This document shows positions 6,853-17,801 of a stretch of 40,768 nt of DNA, piece after piece. This DNA is from an uncultured Pelagibacteraceae bacterium (lineage in GTDB: Bacteria > Pseudomonadota > Alphaproteobacteria > Pelagibacterales > AG-422-B15), in assembly GCA_902577765.1 (NCBI GenBank), contig CACHAK010000011.1, forward strand, positions 1-40,768. Direction: 5' to 3'. Under the pieces are notes generated by a model, which was given only the letters and a program-made list of their open reading frames with translations, made no database searches and was not told the DNA's origin. The position numbers were made by a program, and so were the translations under genes. Every line of letters starts with the position of its first letter. The first letter of the stretch is position 1.

Positions 6853-9030
6853 TTGAATAAATTTTTATTTTCAATTCTCGGGATAGCTTTAGTTTTTGCT
6901 TCGACACTTATAGTAGTCAATCAATATAATACTAGAAATTTTGCGCAAACTAACTTTTTAGAAAAAGAAAAGAAATACTCTTACAAAATTGAACGAGACC
7001 AATTTGGAGTGCCACATGTATATGGAAATACTGATAAAGATGCAGCATTCGGATTTGCTTATGCACAAGCAGAGGATGATTTAAAACATGTCGAGATGAT
7101 GATTAAAATGTCTCGTGGAGAGCTCTCAAATTTAAATTTTAATTCAAAAACATTTGCAGCTATTTATTCACTGATTACAGGTAATGGTGACATAATGGAA
7201 AACTTAGATGCAATTGAAGGAGTAGAGTTAGATTTTCTATTTAAGTTTTTTAATGTTCATGAAACTGTTAATAAAAAAATTTCAGAAATTCCAGAAGAGA
7301 CAATTAATTATATAAAAGGTTATGCAGATGGACTTAATTATTATGCTGCAAAAAATCCACACTTAGTTGATCAATCGTTATATCCAGCTACTGTATATGA
7401 TTTGGTTGCTGGTATGACATTTCGAATGCCGTTATTTTATGGCATCGATCATTCAATCGCTGAACTCATTAATTTAATGGATAGCAAAGAAGAGGAAGTA
7501 GCAATGAACATGAACGCACTATCCGATAATCCAATAGTTGCAAGCATAAATAAATACTTTAAACCGTCAGGTTCAAACGCATTTGCCGTTTCCAAAAGTA
7601 GATCACAAGACAATGAGACAATGCTTGTCATTAATTCACATCAACCATTAACGGGTCCGGTCGCTTGGTATGAAATTCATATAAAAAGTGGTGAAGGCTT
7701 AAATATCATGGGTGGTACTTTTCCAGGATCGCCATTTGTGCATGTTGGCTTTAATGAAAATCTCGGGTGGGGAGCTACAGTTAATCAGCCAGATTTATCT
7801 GATATTTATGAATTAAAACTTAACCCAGAGAATAATGATCAGTATGAACTAGATGGTGCATGGGTTAATTTCACCGAAACGGATCAAGAATTTAAAGTTA
7901 AACTGTTTGGCCCTTTCAGTATTACATATCCTATACAAATGTACCATTCAGCACATGGGCCTGTCCTAAAAGATGACAATAAAGCCTATGCCCTAAGATT
8001 TGTAGGAATGAATGATGTCAATCACTCAACTGCATGGCTCAAAATGAATAAATCAAAAAATATTGATGAATGGCTTGATGCCTTAAGAATGGAACAGCTA
8101 GCTAGTTTAAATTTAGTTTACGCCGATAAAGAAGATAATATCTTTTTTGTTCATAATGTTAAATCGCCAGTAAGAGACCCAAACTATAATTGGAAGCAAG
8201 TAGTACCTGGAAATAAGAGTGATTTAATTTGGAATAATTTTCATCCTTTTGAAAGTGTGCCTCAGATCTTAAACCCAAGCTCTGGATATATATTTAGCAC
8301 TAATCAAAATCCTTTTTTTGTTACAGCTAAGGAAGATAACTTATCTTTATCTAACTTCAATCCAACTATGGGATTTCAAACACGAACAACGAATAGAGCT
8401 TATAGAGCTTACGAACTTCTTGATCCTGATAAATCAATATCATTTGGTGAACTTGATAAATACAAACACGATAATAAGTTTTCTTACAATTCAAGGCAAT
8501 ACAAGTTTATGAAAGAAATTTTCAATCATGAATTTTCAGAAAATAATTTAAAAAATGCTCAAGAATTTTTAAGAGATTGGGATCTAGGGACTGATTCTAA
8601 TAATTTACATGCTGCTTTTGGAGTTTGTATCTTGTCTCCTGAATGGTTGGCAGAAATAACAAGAAAGCCACGCCCAGATCCAATCGAAATCTTCATTAAT
8701 TGCGTTGATGAGTTTGAGAAAAACTTTGGGACATTAAGTGTAAAATGGAGCGATGTTAATTTCTTGGAGAGAGGATTAAATTTAGTGCACATTCAAGGAG
8801 GGCCCGATGTATTAAGGGCAATTTATGCCCCACGAAGCGATGATGGTATACTTAAAGCTGTTGCTGGAGATGGCCTTTATATCTATGTAAAATGGGATGA
8901 AAATAAAAAACAGGTATCAAAAAGCATTCACCAATTTGGAAGTGCTACAATGAATATGGGTTCTCCGCACTATGATGATCAAATTACTTTATTTGCGAGT
9001 GAGAAGCTTAAAGATACTTTCTTTAATTGA
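6853..9030 (+). CDS. penicillin acylase-family amidohydrolase
   Basis: N-terminal-nucleophile hydrolase precursor of 725 aa. A hydrophobic N-terminus (residues 4-22) should export it to the periplasm. GVPHVYGNTDKDAAFGFAYA marks the alpha chain, and GSNAFAV places the nucleophile at S241, where autocleavage would free the beta chain N-terminus. GTFPGSPFVHVGFNENLGWG (beta chain) and the GSAT/Y-D-D-Q near the C-terminus follow the family plan. Members cleave the amide bond of penicillins, N-acyl-homoserine lactones or other N-acyl amides. The substrate here is unknown. The start is TTG, 2 nt after the GMC stop, supported by the position of the signal sequence. The acyl-CoA synthetase 36 nt downstream could activate the released acid. 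Confidence 0.9.
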   Translation: MNKFLFSILGIALVFASTLIVVNQYNTRNFAQTNFLEKEKKYSYKIERDQFGVPHVYGNTDKDAAFGFAYAQAEDDLKHVEMMIKMSRGELSNLNFNSKTFAAIYSLITGNGDIMENLDAIEGVELDFLFKFFNVHETVNKKISEIPEETINYIKGYADGLNYYAAKNPHLVDQSLYPATVYDLVAGMTFRMPLFYGIDHSIAELINLMDSKEEEVAMNMNALSDNPIVASINKYFKPSGSNAFAVSKSRSQDNETMLVINSHQPLTGPVAWYEIHIKSGEGLNIMGGTFPGSPFVHVGFNENLGWGATVNQPDLSDIYELKLNPENNDQYELDGAWVNFTETDQEFKVKLFGPFSITYPIQMYHSAHGPVLKDDNKAYALRFVGMNDVNHSTAWLKMNKSKNIDEWLDALRMEQLASLNLVYADKEDNIFFVHNVKSPVRDPNYNWKQVVPGNKSDLIWNNFHPFESVPQILNPSSGYIFSTNQNPFFVTAKEDNLSLSNFNPTMGFQTRTTNRAYRAYELLDPDKSISFGELDKYKHDNKFSYNSRQYKFMKEIFNHEFSENNLKNAQEFLRDWDLGTDSNNLHAAFGVCILSPEWLAEITRKPRPDPIEIFINCVDEFEKNFGTLSVKWSDVNFLERGLNLVHIQGGPDVLRAIYAPRSDDGILKAVAGDGLYIYVKWDENKKQVSKSIHQFGSATMNMGSPHYDDQITLFASEKLKDTFFN

Positions 9031-9066
9031 GCTTGTAGAATAAAAATAATTATATAAAATTTTCTC

Positions 9067-10632
9067 ATGTTATTGCATGAGCATTTAGAAAATGGAGCAG
9101 ATAAAAATCCTAATTTTCCTTTCTCTGAATTTGAAGGAAATTCACTTTCTTATCAAGAAGCAAATTTATTAAGCAATCAATTAGCAAATAAATTAGTATC
9201 GGAAGGTATAGAGGTTGGAGATAGATTTGCATTTCTTGCAAAAAATTGTACTGAAATGGCAATTATGTACTACGCTGCATCAAAAGTTGGTGCTGTTCCT
9301 GTTCCACTGAATTATCGTTTAGCTGACCAAGAGTGGGCATACATAATTAATGACTCTGAGGCCAAACTTATAATAGTCAAAGGAAATGAATATTCGGATA
9401 GAATAAATCAAATTTCATCAGAACTAAAAAATGTAAAAAAATATATTTCTATATCACTTGATGACAGTATTGAAAAATTCCAGGATTTTTATGATTGGCT
9501 TTCAGATAGTTCGAATGAAAAACCAACTTTAAAAATACATGAGAATGATGATGTATATCAAATGTACACAAGTGGTACAACAGGTCATCCAAAAGGCGCC
9601 GTTCTTTTACAGAGAAATGTTGCTGCTAATATTAGACAATATTTAAATAGTTTAACTTTACCCAGGCCTTCAAGAACTTTATTGGTAGCGCCAATGTATC
9701 ATGCTGCTGCAATGATTAATATGTGTGGATGTATTGCTATCGGTGGAACTATAGTTATTCAAGAGGACTTTATTCCGCAAGATGTAGTAGATTGTCTAGC
9801 AAATGAAAAAATCACGCATACAGTTTTAGTTCCTGCAATGATACAAGCATGCTTAGTATCAGTACCAAATGTTGCAAGCAATGAATACAATGATTTAGAT
9901 CAGATTCATTATGGGGCCTCGCCAATCGCTCCAGAAACTCTCAAAAAGGCAATGGACGTTTTTAAATGTAAATTTGGACAAGGTTTTGGAATGACAGAGA
10001 CCGTCGCTGTTATTTGTTTAATGACGCCGGAAGAACATATTCGTGCGCTGAATGAAAAACCTGAACTATTAAAATCATGTGGAAGACCTGCAATCGATAC
10101 ACAAGTTGAAATTAGAGATGAAAATGATAATCCTCTTCCAATTGGAGAAATAGGTCAGATCTGTGCAAAGGGCCCTCAAATTATGAAAGGTTATTGGAAT
10201 AAAGAAAAGGAAAGTGAGAAAGCGCTAAAAGGTGGATGGATGCATACAGGGGACGCAGGTCGAATAGACGAAGAAGGATTTGTATTTATACAAGATAGAA
10301 TAAAAGACATGATTGTATCTGGAGGTGAAAATATTTACTCAACTGAAGTTGAGGCAGCTTTATTTGCACATCCTGATGTTGTTGATGCCGCGGTAATTGG
10401 TGTTCCGGACGAAAAATATGGTGAGGTAGTTAAAGCGTGTATTGTGAAAAAGGAAGGGTCAAATTTAACTGAGGATGATTTGATAAGCTTCTGTAAAGAC
10501 AGAATTGCAAGCTATAAAAAACCCCAATCAATAGATTTTATTGATGAAGTTCCAAGAAATGCTAGTGGAAAAGTTTTAAAAAAAGTATTGAGAGAACCGT
10601 ATTGGAAGGATCAAGAGAGACAAGTAAGCTAA
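9067..10632 (+). CDS. acyl-CoA synthetase / AMP-forming ligase (FadD-like)
   Basis: 521-aa ANL-superfamily adenylating enzyme that activates a carboxylic acid to an acyl-AMP and then an acyl-CoA. Seen: P-loop-like A3 motif YTSGTTGHPKG near residue 167; A5 motif GFGMTET; A7 TGD in GWMHTGD; A8 hinge GRIDEEGFVFIQDRIKDMI; GGENIYSTEVE; and A10 NASGKVLKK with catalytic K502. The length and motifs fit medium/long-chain acyl-CoA ligases but do not fix chain length. It is the last gene of the unit starting at 4662. Its stop overlaps the tldD stop by 4 nt on the opposite strand, leaving no room for an intrinsic terminator between them. Confidence 0.92.
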   Translation: MLLHEHLENGADKNPNFPFSEFEGNSLSYQEANLLSNQLANKLVSEGIEVGDRFAFLAKNCTEMAIMYYAASKVGAVPVPLNYRLADQEWAYIINDSEAKLIIVKGNEYSDRINQISSELKNVKKYISISLDDSIEKFQDFYDWLSDSSNEKPTLKIHENDDVYQMYTSGTTGHPKGAVLLQRNVAANIRQYLNSLTLPRPSRTLLVAPMYHAAAMINMCGCIAIGGTIVIQEDFIPQDVVDCLANEKITHTVLVPAMIQACLVSVPNVASNEYNDLDQIHYGASPIAPETLKKAMDVFKCKFGQGFGMTETVAVICLMTPEEHIRALNEKPELLKSCGRPAIDTQVEIRDENDNPLPIGEIGQICAKGPQIMKGYWNKEKESEKALKGGWMHTGDAGRIDEEGFVFIQDRIKDMIVSGGENIYSTEVEAALFAHPDVVDAAVIGVPDEKYGEVVKACIVKKEGSNLTEDDLISFCKDRIASYKKPQSIDFIDEVPRNASGKVLKKVLREPYWKDQERQVS

Positions 10633-12077
10633 GCTGTCGCTGTGCCTCCAACAGTAAGATTTTCTATCAACATCGTAGGCTGACCTACTCCAACTGGAAC
10701 ACTTTGTCCATCTTTACCGCACGTTCCAATTCCTGTATCCATTTTTGAATCGTTGCCAACCATCTTAACTCTTTTTAAAACATCAGGACCGTTACCAATA
10801 AGCGTCGCACCTTTTACAGGTTTTGTAACTTTGCCATTTTCTATTTTGTAAGCTTCAGTGCAAGTAAATACAAACTTGCCACTTGTTATGTCAACCTGGC
10901 CACCGCCAAAATCAACTGCGTATAGTCCATTTTTAACTGATTTTAAAATTTCTTCTGGATGGCGATTACCCGATAACATATATGTATTTGTCATACGAGG
11001 CATGGGCAAGTGAGCATAACTTTCTCTTCTGCCATTTCCTGTAGGATTAACGCCCATCAGTTTTGAGTTTAGTCTGTCCTGCATGTATCCAGTTAAAATT
11101 CCATTTTCAATTAACGTTGTACAATTAGTTGGCGTACCCTCATCATCAACGCTCAAAGATCCTCGACGAGAGTCAATTGTTCCATCGTCAACGACTGTCA
11201 CTGACTCGTCAGCAATTTTTTCTCCCATAAGGTTAGAGAATGCAGAAGTTTTTTTCCTATTAAAATCACCCTCAAGCCCATGTCCAATTGCTTCGTGTAG
11301 CAGTACACCCGGGTAACCTGGTCCAAGAACTACATCCATTTCACCTGCAGGTGTGTCAACAGAAGTAAGATTTATTTCAGCCTGATTGATTGCTTCATCC
11401 ACTTGATTTTGCCAATGCGAGGAATTCAAGAAAGTTGAGTAATCTATTCTACCACCTGAACCTCTGCTACCATTTTCCTGACGCCCATCCTTTTCTAAAA
11501 CGATTGATATATAAAGTCTCACCAAAGGGCGAAGATCTTCAATCATAATTCCACCAGGTCTGTAAATTCTCACGGCCTGCCATTCACCGTTTAGTGAGGC
11601 CGAAACTTGCTTAACATTTGGATTTTTTGATCTCGCGTATTCATCAATTTTTTTCAAAGTTTCTACTTTTTCTGAGAATTCAGTTTCATTAATTGGATTG
11701 TTCTCATTGTAAAGTTTTCGGTTGGTTTTTGAAAAATTAGCGTTGAAATTTGCATTATGGTCTTTTGTAATAAAATTTACTGTTTCACTAGCCTTTTTTA
11801 GAGCATTTTCATCAATATCGGATGAATGAGCGTAGCCTGAGCTTTCGCCAGCTATAGCTCTTAATCCAAAACCCTTTGATGTATCAAATGAAGCACTCTT
11901 TAATCTTTGATCATCGTATACAAAGCTCTCACTTTCACAGAATTCCATGAATAGTTCTCCATCGTCTGCTTTGTGCAAAGCATCTGATACAATTTTATCA
12001 ACTTTTGAGTTATCTAAATTGCTTCTTGTGAAGAAAAGGCTGTCATTGGACTGATTCTCTATTTTTTTGTTAATCAT
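10629..12077 (-). CDS. tldD: metalloprotease TldD
   Basis: Zinc protease subunit that, with TldE/PmbA, degrades unfolded peptides and matures small modified peptides (microcin B17 in E. coli). Seen: HEAIGHGLEGD with the HExxH-like zinc site, an N-terminal block ending SFDTSKGFGLRAIAGESSGYAHS typical of alphaproteobacterial TldD, and the conserved G-G-TATA C-terminus. Start chosen at ATG 12075-12077 (482 aa). The frame is open back to a TTG at 12131, but the extra 18 residues are not family-like and a promoter-like sequence lies across that TTG. No pmbA is seen in the window. It converges on the acyl-CoA synthetase and diverges from coxB. Confidence 0.95.
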   Translation of the reverse strand: MINKKIENQSNDSLFFTRSNLDNSKVDKIVSDALHKADDGELFMEFCESESFVYDDQRLKSASFDTSKGFGLRAIAGESSGYAHSSDIDENALKKASETVNFITKDHNANFNANFSKTNRKLYNENNPINETEFSEKVETLKKIDEYARSKNPNVKQVSASLNGEWQAVRIYRPGGIMIEDLRPLVRLYISIVLEKDGRQENGSRGSGGRIDYSTFLNSSHWQNQVDEAINQAEINLTSVDTPAGEMDVVLGPGYPGVLLHEAIGHGLEGDFNRKKTSAFSNLMGEKIADESVTVVDDGTIDSRRGSLSVDDEGTPTNCTTLIENGILTGYMQDRLNSKLMGVNPTGNGRRESYAHLPMPRMTNTYMLSGNRHPEEILKSVKNGLYAVDFGGGQVDITSGKFVFTCTEAYKIENGKVTKPVKGATLIGNGPDVLKRVKMVGNDSKMDTGIGTCGKDGQSVPVGVGQPTMLIENLTVGGTATA

Positions 12078-12114
12078 CTCGAGTTGTTCTGAATAAAAAA
12101 TATCGTTATAAAAT

Positions 12115-12142
12115 ATATTAAAAAAACCCAAAAAACTAGCAA
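12115..12142 (-). promoter_or_regulatory. putative sigma-70 promoter for tldD
   Basis: On the minus strand TTGCTA (12137-12142), a 16-bp spacer and TAATAT (12115-12120) resemble -35 and -10 boxes, about 38 bp upstream of the ATG at 12077. In such AT-rich DNA chance matches are common, so this is tentative. Confidence 0.35.
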
Positions 12143-12240
12143 AAATTGCGTCAAACTGTCGCGAAATAATGAGTAGTTTAATGCAAATTAAGCAGTATAT
12201 ATTACGTAATAGCTCAAAACATTAAATCAATAATCTCTCT

Positions 12241-13068
12241 ATGAAAAATATTATTAAGATATTATTTTTTCTTCTAATACCGTCTTTTTCTCTAGCAAAT
12301 GAAGGCATTTCTGAAAATTGGCAGCTAAGTTTTCAACAGCCTGCAACTGATTTAATGTCTGACATTATTTCATTTCATAGTTATATTTTAATGCCTATCA
12401 TTACAGGCATATCACTTTTAGTGCTTGGTCTTCTGCTATATATCATGTTCAGATTTAATAGCAGCCGCAATCATGTTGCTTCCACGACAACACATAACAC
12501 AACAATTGAAATATTGTGGACTGTAATTCCTGTAATATTGTTAATTATTATTGCTATTCCATCTTTTAGATTACTTTATGTTTCTGAAACAATACCAAAG
12601 GCAGATATAACAATTAAGGCTATCGGCAATCAATGGTATTGGACTTACGAGTACCCTGATTTCGATGATATCTCTTTTGATGCCAACATGCTTGCTGATC
12701 ATGAGTTGTCAGATCCAAAGTTAAGATTGCTAGAAACTGATACTCAAATTGTTGTACCAGTAAATAAAGTGGTCAAGCTTCAGTTAACTTCAGCAGATGT
12801 ACTGCACGCTTGGACAATTCCAGCATTTGGTGTCAAGATGGATGCTGTACCGGGTAGATTAAATGAAACATGGTTTAAGGCGAATAAAGAAGGAATTTAT
12901 TATGGCCAATGCTCAGAGCTTTGTGGTCCAAAACATGCATTTATGCCCATTAATGTAAAAGTTGTTTCAAATAAAGAATTTGAAGAGTGGATCGAATTTG
13001 CTAAATCTGAGTATGCATCCTTAGAGATTAATTACAGTGACGATACATTTGAAATGGCTAAAAAATAA
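12241..13068 (+). CDS. coxB: cytochrome c oxidase subunit II
   Basis: Membrane-anchored CuA subunit of the aa3-type terminal oxidase; accepts electrons from cytochrome c on the periplasmic side. 275 aa: signal peptide at residues 1-19 (cleavage near SLA-NEG), two transmembrane hairpin helices at about 45-70 and 90-112, then a cupredoxin domain. CuA ligands are all visible: H189 (VLHAW), C224, E226, C228, H232 and M235 in CSELCGPKHAFM. The aromatic patch QWYWTYEY at 131-138 is the entry point for electrons. First gene of an oxidase operon reading coxB, coxA, ctaB, small peptide, ctaG, coxC, SURF1. It diverges from tldD. Confidence 0.97.
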   Translation: MKNIIKILFFLLIPSFSLANEGISENWQLSFQQPATDLMSDIISFHSYILMPIITGISLLVLGLLLYIMFRFNSSRNHVASTTTHNTTIEILWTVIPVILLIIIAIPSFRLLYVSETIPKADITIKAIGNQWYWTYEYPDFDDISFDANMLADHELSDPKLRLLETDTQIVVPVNKVVKLQLTSADVLHAWTIPAFGVKMDAVPGRLNETWFKANKEGIYYGQCSELCGPKHAFMPINVKVVSNKEFEEWIEFAKSEYASLEINYSDDTFEMAKK

Positions 13069-13081
13069 AATATTTTATTTT

Positions 13082-13086
13082 AGGAG
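13082..13086 (+). promoter_or_regulatory. Shine-Dalgarno of coxA
   Basis: AGGAG, 10 nt before the coxA ATG. Stands out because most starts in this window have no purine-rich site; it suggests strong independent translation of subunit I. Confidence 0.75.
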
Positions 13087-13096
13087 AATTATATAA

Positions 13097-14707
<1,611 letters not shown>

Positions 14708-14715
14708 AAATTACA

Positions 14716-15645
14716 ATGGCAAATATTACCTCAGTTTCTAACAAACAGGAATTTGGGCTAGGTTCTATTGCGACAAAACTAGTTCTATACATCTCCTTGC
14801 TTAAACCAAGGGTCATGTCACTTTCTATATTTACAAGCTTTGTAGGAATGATAATCGCACCTGGAAGTTTAAGTTTTACTACAGGTTTGCTCGCAATTCT
14901 TGCTATCTCAATTGGTTCTGGCGCGTCAGGAGCACTAAACATGTGGTATGAGAGAGATACTGACAAGTTAATGAATAGAACAAAAGATCGAGCTTTGCCA
15001 ACAAACCAAATAAGCGCTAATGGGGCACTCATCTACGGCATAACACTCTCAATAATTGCTGTATCAATGCTTTACTTGGTTTCAAATTTAGCAGCTGCAG
15101 GATTACTTTTAATGACAATTTGCTTTTATATATTTGTTTACACAGTATGGCTTAAAAAGAGGACACCTCAAAATATTGTGATTGGAGGTGCAGCGGGAGC
15201 CTTTCCTCCGATGATTGGTTGGGCAGTTGTGACAGGAGGAGTCTCGACTGAGATTTGCCTTCTTTTCATGTTAATTTTTCTATGGACACCTCCTCATTTC
15301 TGGGCTCTTGCACTTTATAAATCTGATGATTACAAAAAGGCTGGAATTCCAATGATGCCACTGATTGTTGGTGAGCGTAAAACGATAAATTTAATTATCG
15401 CATATTCGATTTCCTTATTGCCACTTACTTTAATTATGAGTTCATACTATTCTTTGTTCTTTGGAGTTTCGTCAACAGCTCTAAGTATTTTTTTCATTTA
15501 TTTGGCATTTGACCTAAAAAGATCGTGGTTGAAATATGGCTTGCTTGAGCGAAAAGCTCAAATGTTATTTTATTTTTCAATTATTTATCTGTTTAATATT
15601 TTCTCAATTCTATTAATCGATAATTTACTATGGAATATTTACTGA
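14716..15645 (+). CDS. ctaB: protoheme IX farnesyltransferase (heme O synthase)
   Basis: UbiA-family membrane prenyltransferase that adds a farnesyl group to heme b, the first step to the heme a used by coxA. 309 aa with about eight or nine transmembrane helices. Seen: LKPRVMSL near the N-terminus; the Asp-rich prenyl-diphosphate site NMWYERDTDKLMNRT (about residue 75-90); GGAAGAFPPMIGW; and WTPPHFWALAL with the second Asp-containing loop KSDDYKKAGIPM. Sits 8 bp after coxA. Its TGA stop overlaps by one base the ATG of the small peptide gene at 15645. Confidence 0.96.
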   Translation: MANITSVSNKQEFGLGSIATKLVLYISLLKPRVMSLSIFTSFVGMIIAPGSLSFTTGLLAILAISIGSGASGALNMWYERDTDKLMNRTKDRALPTNQISANGALIYGITLSIIAVSMLYLVSNLAAAGLLLMTICFYIFVYTVWLKKRTPQNIVIGGAAGAFPPMIGWAVVTGGVSTEICLLFMLIFLWTPPHFWALALYKSDDYKKAGIPMMPLIVGERKTINLIIAYSISLLPLTLIMSSYYSLFFGVSSTALSIFFIYLAFDLKRSWLKYGLLERKAQMLFYFSIIYLFNIFSILLIDNLLWNIY

Positions 15646-15749
15646 TGGATAAAAAAATAAAAAAAAGAAATATAATAACTGCCCTCGTGCTAGTTTTCTT
15701 TGTAGCTTTATTTTTCTCTTACACTGTTTATAAGTTGGGAACTATTTAA
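15645..15749 (+). CDS. 34-aa single-pass membrane peptide (CoxF-position)
   Basis: Short gene from ATG 15645-15647 to TAA 15747-15749. It overlaps the ctaB stop as TGATG and ends directly against the ctaG ATG, so the three are translationally coupled. The peptide has a strongly basic N-terminus (MDKKIKKRN) followed by one hydrophobic helix of about 20 residues and a short YKLGTI tail, predicting an inner-membrane, N-in topology. Many alphaproteobacteria carry a small protein (CoxF or a similar short orf) at this place in the cox operon. The position and topology fit; residue-level homology could not be judged. A role in oxidase assembly is inferred only from context. Confidence 0.78.
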   Translation: MDKKIKKRNIITALVLVFFVALFFSYTVYKLGTI

Positions 15750-16286
15750 ATGAATTTTATCAGGTCAAACAACAGTATCACTGCGATTGGACTAATAGGA
15801 ATAGTTATCACCATGATCGCTTTAGCCTATGCGTCAGTGCCTCTATACAACTATTTTTGTAAAGTTACAGGATTTGGAGGTACTCCAAATGTGTATTCTT
15901 CTGAAAGCATTTATTCTATCGATAAAACTATCAATGTTAGATTAGACTCCAACGTTGGTTCTACCCTCGATTGGGAATTCTATCCTGAGCAAAGAATTCA
16001 TCAATTAAAGATAGGTGAAAATAAACTGATTAATTATGTGATAGAGAATAATACAGACCAAACTCTAAGCGGTACAGCTGTTTATAATGTATCACCAACT
16101 GAGGCAGGAAAGTACTTTAACAAAATTGAATGCTTTTGTTTTCAAGAAACGGAGCTCATGGCTAACGAAACTAAAATTATGCCAGTTTCATTTTTTATAG
16201 ATCCTGAAATTGAAAATGATAAATACATTTCTGATTTATCAGAAGTTACTTTGTCCTATACCTTTTATGAAAACAGTGATACATAA
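15750..16286 (+). CDS. ctaG: cytochrome c oxidase assembly protein CtaG (Cox11)
   Basis: Copper chaperone that loads CuB of subunit I. 178 aa: one transmembrane helix at about 12-33, then a periplasmic immunoglobulin-like domain. Seen: ASVPLYNYFCKVTGFGGTPN after the helix, and the copper-binding pair in ECFCFQE with the downstream MPVSFFIDPEI strand, all typical of Cox11. The start abuts the stop of the 34-aa peptide. It ends 6 nt before coxC. Confidence 0.95.
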   Translation: MNFIRSNNSITAIGLIGIVITMIALAYASVPLYNYFCKVTGFGGTPNVYSSESIYSIDKTINVRLDSNVGSTLDWEFYPEQRIHQLKIGENKLINYVIENNTDQTLSGTAVYNVSPTEAGKYFNKIECFCFQETELMANETKIMPVSFFIDPEIENDKYISDLSEVTLSYTFYENSDT

Positions 16287-16292
16287 TTAGAT

Positions 16293-17093
16293 ATGAGTTC
16301 AGAAAATACAAAAAGAACACATGAATACCATTTAGTTGATCCAAGTCCTTGGCCCCTTCTTGCATCGATTGGAGCTTTAATCGCATGCGTTGGTGCGGTT
16401 GTTTATTTTAGGACCGATGACATGTGGACAATGATAATTGGTTTAGCAATTGTTATCTATGTCTCATACATGTGGTTTAGAGATGTGATTATAGAGGGCG
16501 AACATCAAGGTCATCACACTCCAGTTGTTCAAATTGGCCTTAGATACGGCATGACTTTATTTATTGCATCAGAAGTTATGTTCTTTGTTGCTTGGTTTTG
16601 GGCATATTTCAACGCAAGTTTATTCCCTACAGAACAAATAGGAGCTATATGGCCTCCACCAGATATTCATCTAATGGATCCATGGCATATACCTCTAATC
16701 AACACGTTAATCTTACTTTTATCAGGAACAACTGTTACCTGGGCTCATCATGCATTGCTAGAAGGCAATAGAAAAGAGCTAATACAGGGACTATGGTGCA
16801 CGGTAGGACTTGGTGTCGTGTTCACTGGTTTTCAGGTTTATGAATACATGCATGCTGATTTTTCATTTTCTGGGCACATCTATGGCGCAACTTTTTATAT
16901 GGCGACTGGCTTTCATGGCTTTCATGTTCTAATTGGAACAATATTCTTAATTGTTTGCCTTGCAAGATCGATTGCAGGCCATTTTAAATCTGACCATCAT
17001 TTTGGGTTCGAGGCCGCTGCTTGGTATTGGCATTTTGTTGATGTTGTTTGGTTATTTTTATTTGCAGCAATTTATGTTTGGGGCTCATATTAA
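16293..17093 (+). CDS. coxC: cytochrome c oxidase subunit III
   Basis: Integral membrane subunit of the aa3 oxidase, seven transmembrane helices; stabilises subunit I and the D-channel proton supply. 266 aa. Seen: an N-terminal HEYHLVDPSPWPLLASIGAL; GLRYGMTLFIASEVMFFVAWFWAYF with the conserved Glu of the SEVMFF motif; HIPLINTLILLLSGTTVTWAHH; and the closing FEAAAWYWHFVDVVWLFLF. Full length. Translation from ATG 6 nt after ctaG without a visible Shine-Dalgarno. Confidence 0.97.
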   Translation: MSSENTKRTHEYHLVDPSPWPLLASIGALIACVGAVVYFRTDDMWTMIIGLAIVIYVSYMWFRDVIIEGEHQGHHTPVVQIGLRYGMTLFIASEVMFFVAWFWAYFNASLFPTEQIGAIWPPPDIHLMDPWHIPLINTLILLLSGTTVTWAHHALLEGNRKELIQGLWCTVGLGVVFTGFQVYEYMHADFSFSGHIYGATFYMATGFHGFHVLIGTIFLIVCLARSIAGHFKSDHHFGFEAAAWYWHFVDVVWLFLFAAIYVWGSY

Positions 17094-17105
17094 TAAATAC
17101 TATAA

Positions 17106-17801
17106 TTGATTAAAAATCTTCTTTTCCACTTAATATTTATTTCAACAATTGTTCTACTTCTTTTGCTTTGTTTTTGGCAAACACAAAGGCTCGAATGGAA
17201 AAATAATTTAATAGAGTCAATTAATTCTAATTATAATTCTGTGATAGATGAATTTCCGTCAAACGACGAGAACTCTCAATATGAATTCATGAATACTTCG
17301 GTAAAAGGACAACTATTAACTGGTAAAAAAATGTTTTTTTATAAATTCAATCTTAAAGGAGAGTCTGGTTACGAAATTGTCTTACCAATGGAAATGATTA
17401 GTAAAAAATTTATTTATGTAATACTTGGCTGGATACCGTTTGACTCGAAAGATAATTTTGAATTAGATGAAGTTTTCAAAAATAGTGAGATAGAAATCAG
17501 AGGAGCTTTAATCTATTCGAAGGATCGAAAGCCACTTATTCCAGAAAATGATACAATTACAAATACCTGGTATTTGCTCAATACAAGTGAAATGGATGAA
17601 TATCATCGATTAAATTCTAGTAAGTATATGATAAAACTAATAGACCAAAGCTATTCTGATAATGTTCTGATTGAATTTGAGCCATCTAATATAACAAATA
17701 ATCATCTCCAGTATGCTGTCACCTGGTTTTTGTTGTCTTTTGTAATTATGATAATGTATATCTACTATATTAGACAAAAGGTGCAAAAAAATGAGGTATA
17801 G
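17106..17801 (+). CDS. SURF1-family oxidase assembly protein
   Basis: Inner-membrane protein that helps insert heme a into subunit I. 231 aa with the two-helix plan of the family: a transmembrane segment at about 5-23 followed by CFWQTQRLEWK, a periplasmic domain, and NHLQYAVTWFLLSF leading into the second helix. Starts at TTG 17106-17108, 12 nt after coxC; no better ATG gives the N-terminal helix. Its 3' end overlaps thrC by 11 nt. Sequence is divergent in the middle, as usual for SURF1. Confidence 0.9.
   Translation: MIKNLLFHLIFISTIVLLLLLCFWQTQRLEWKNNLIESINSNYNSVIDEFPSNDENSQYEFMNTSVKGQLLTGKKMFFYKFNLKGESGYEIVLPMEMISKKFIYVILGWIPFDSKDNFELDEVFKNSEIEIRGALIYSKDRKPLIPENDTITNTWYLLNTSEMDEYHRLNSSKYMIKLIDQSYSDNVLIEFEPSNITNNHLQYAVTWFLLSFVIMIMYIYYIRQKVQKNEV

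Noticed and set aside
12078..12131. TTG start adding 18 residues to TldD
   Set aside because: Extra residues are not family-like and a promoter-like sequence covers this region; ATG at 12077 is better.
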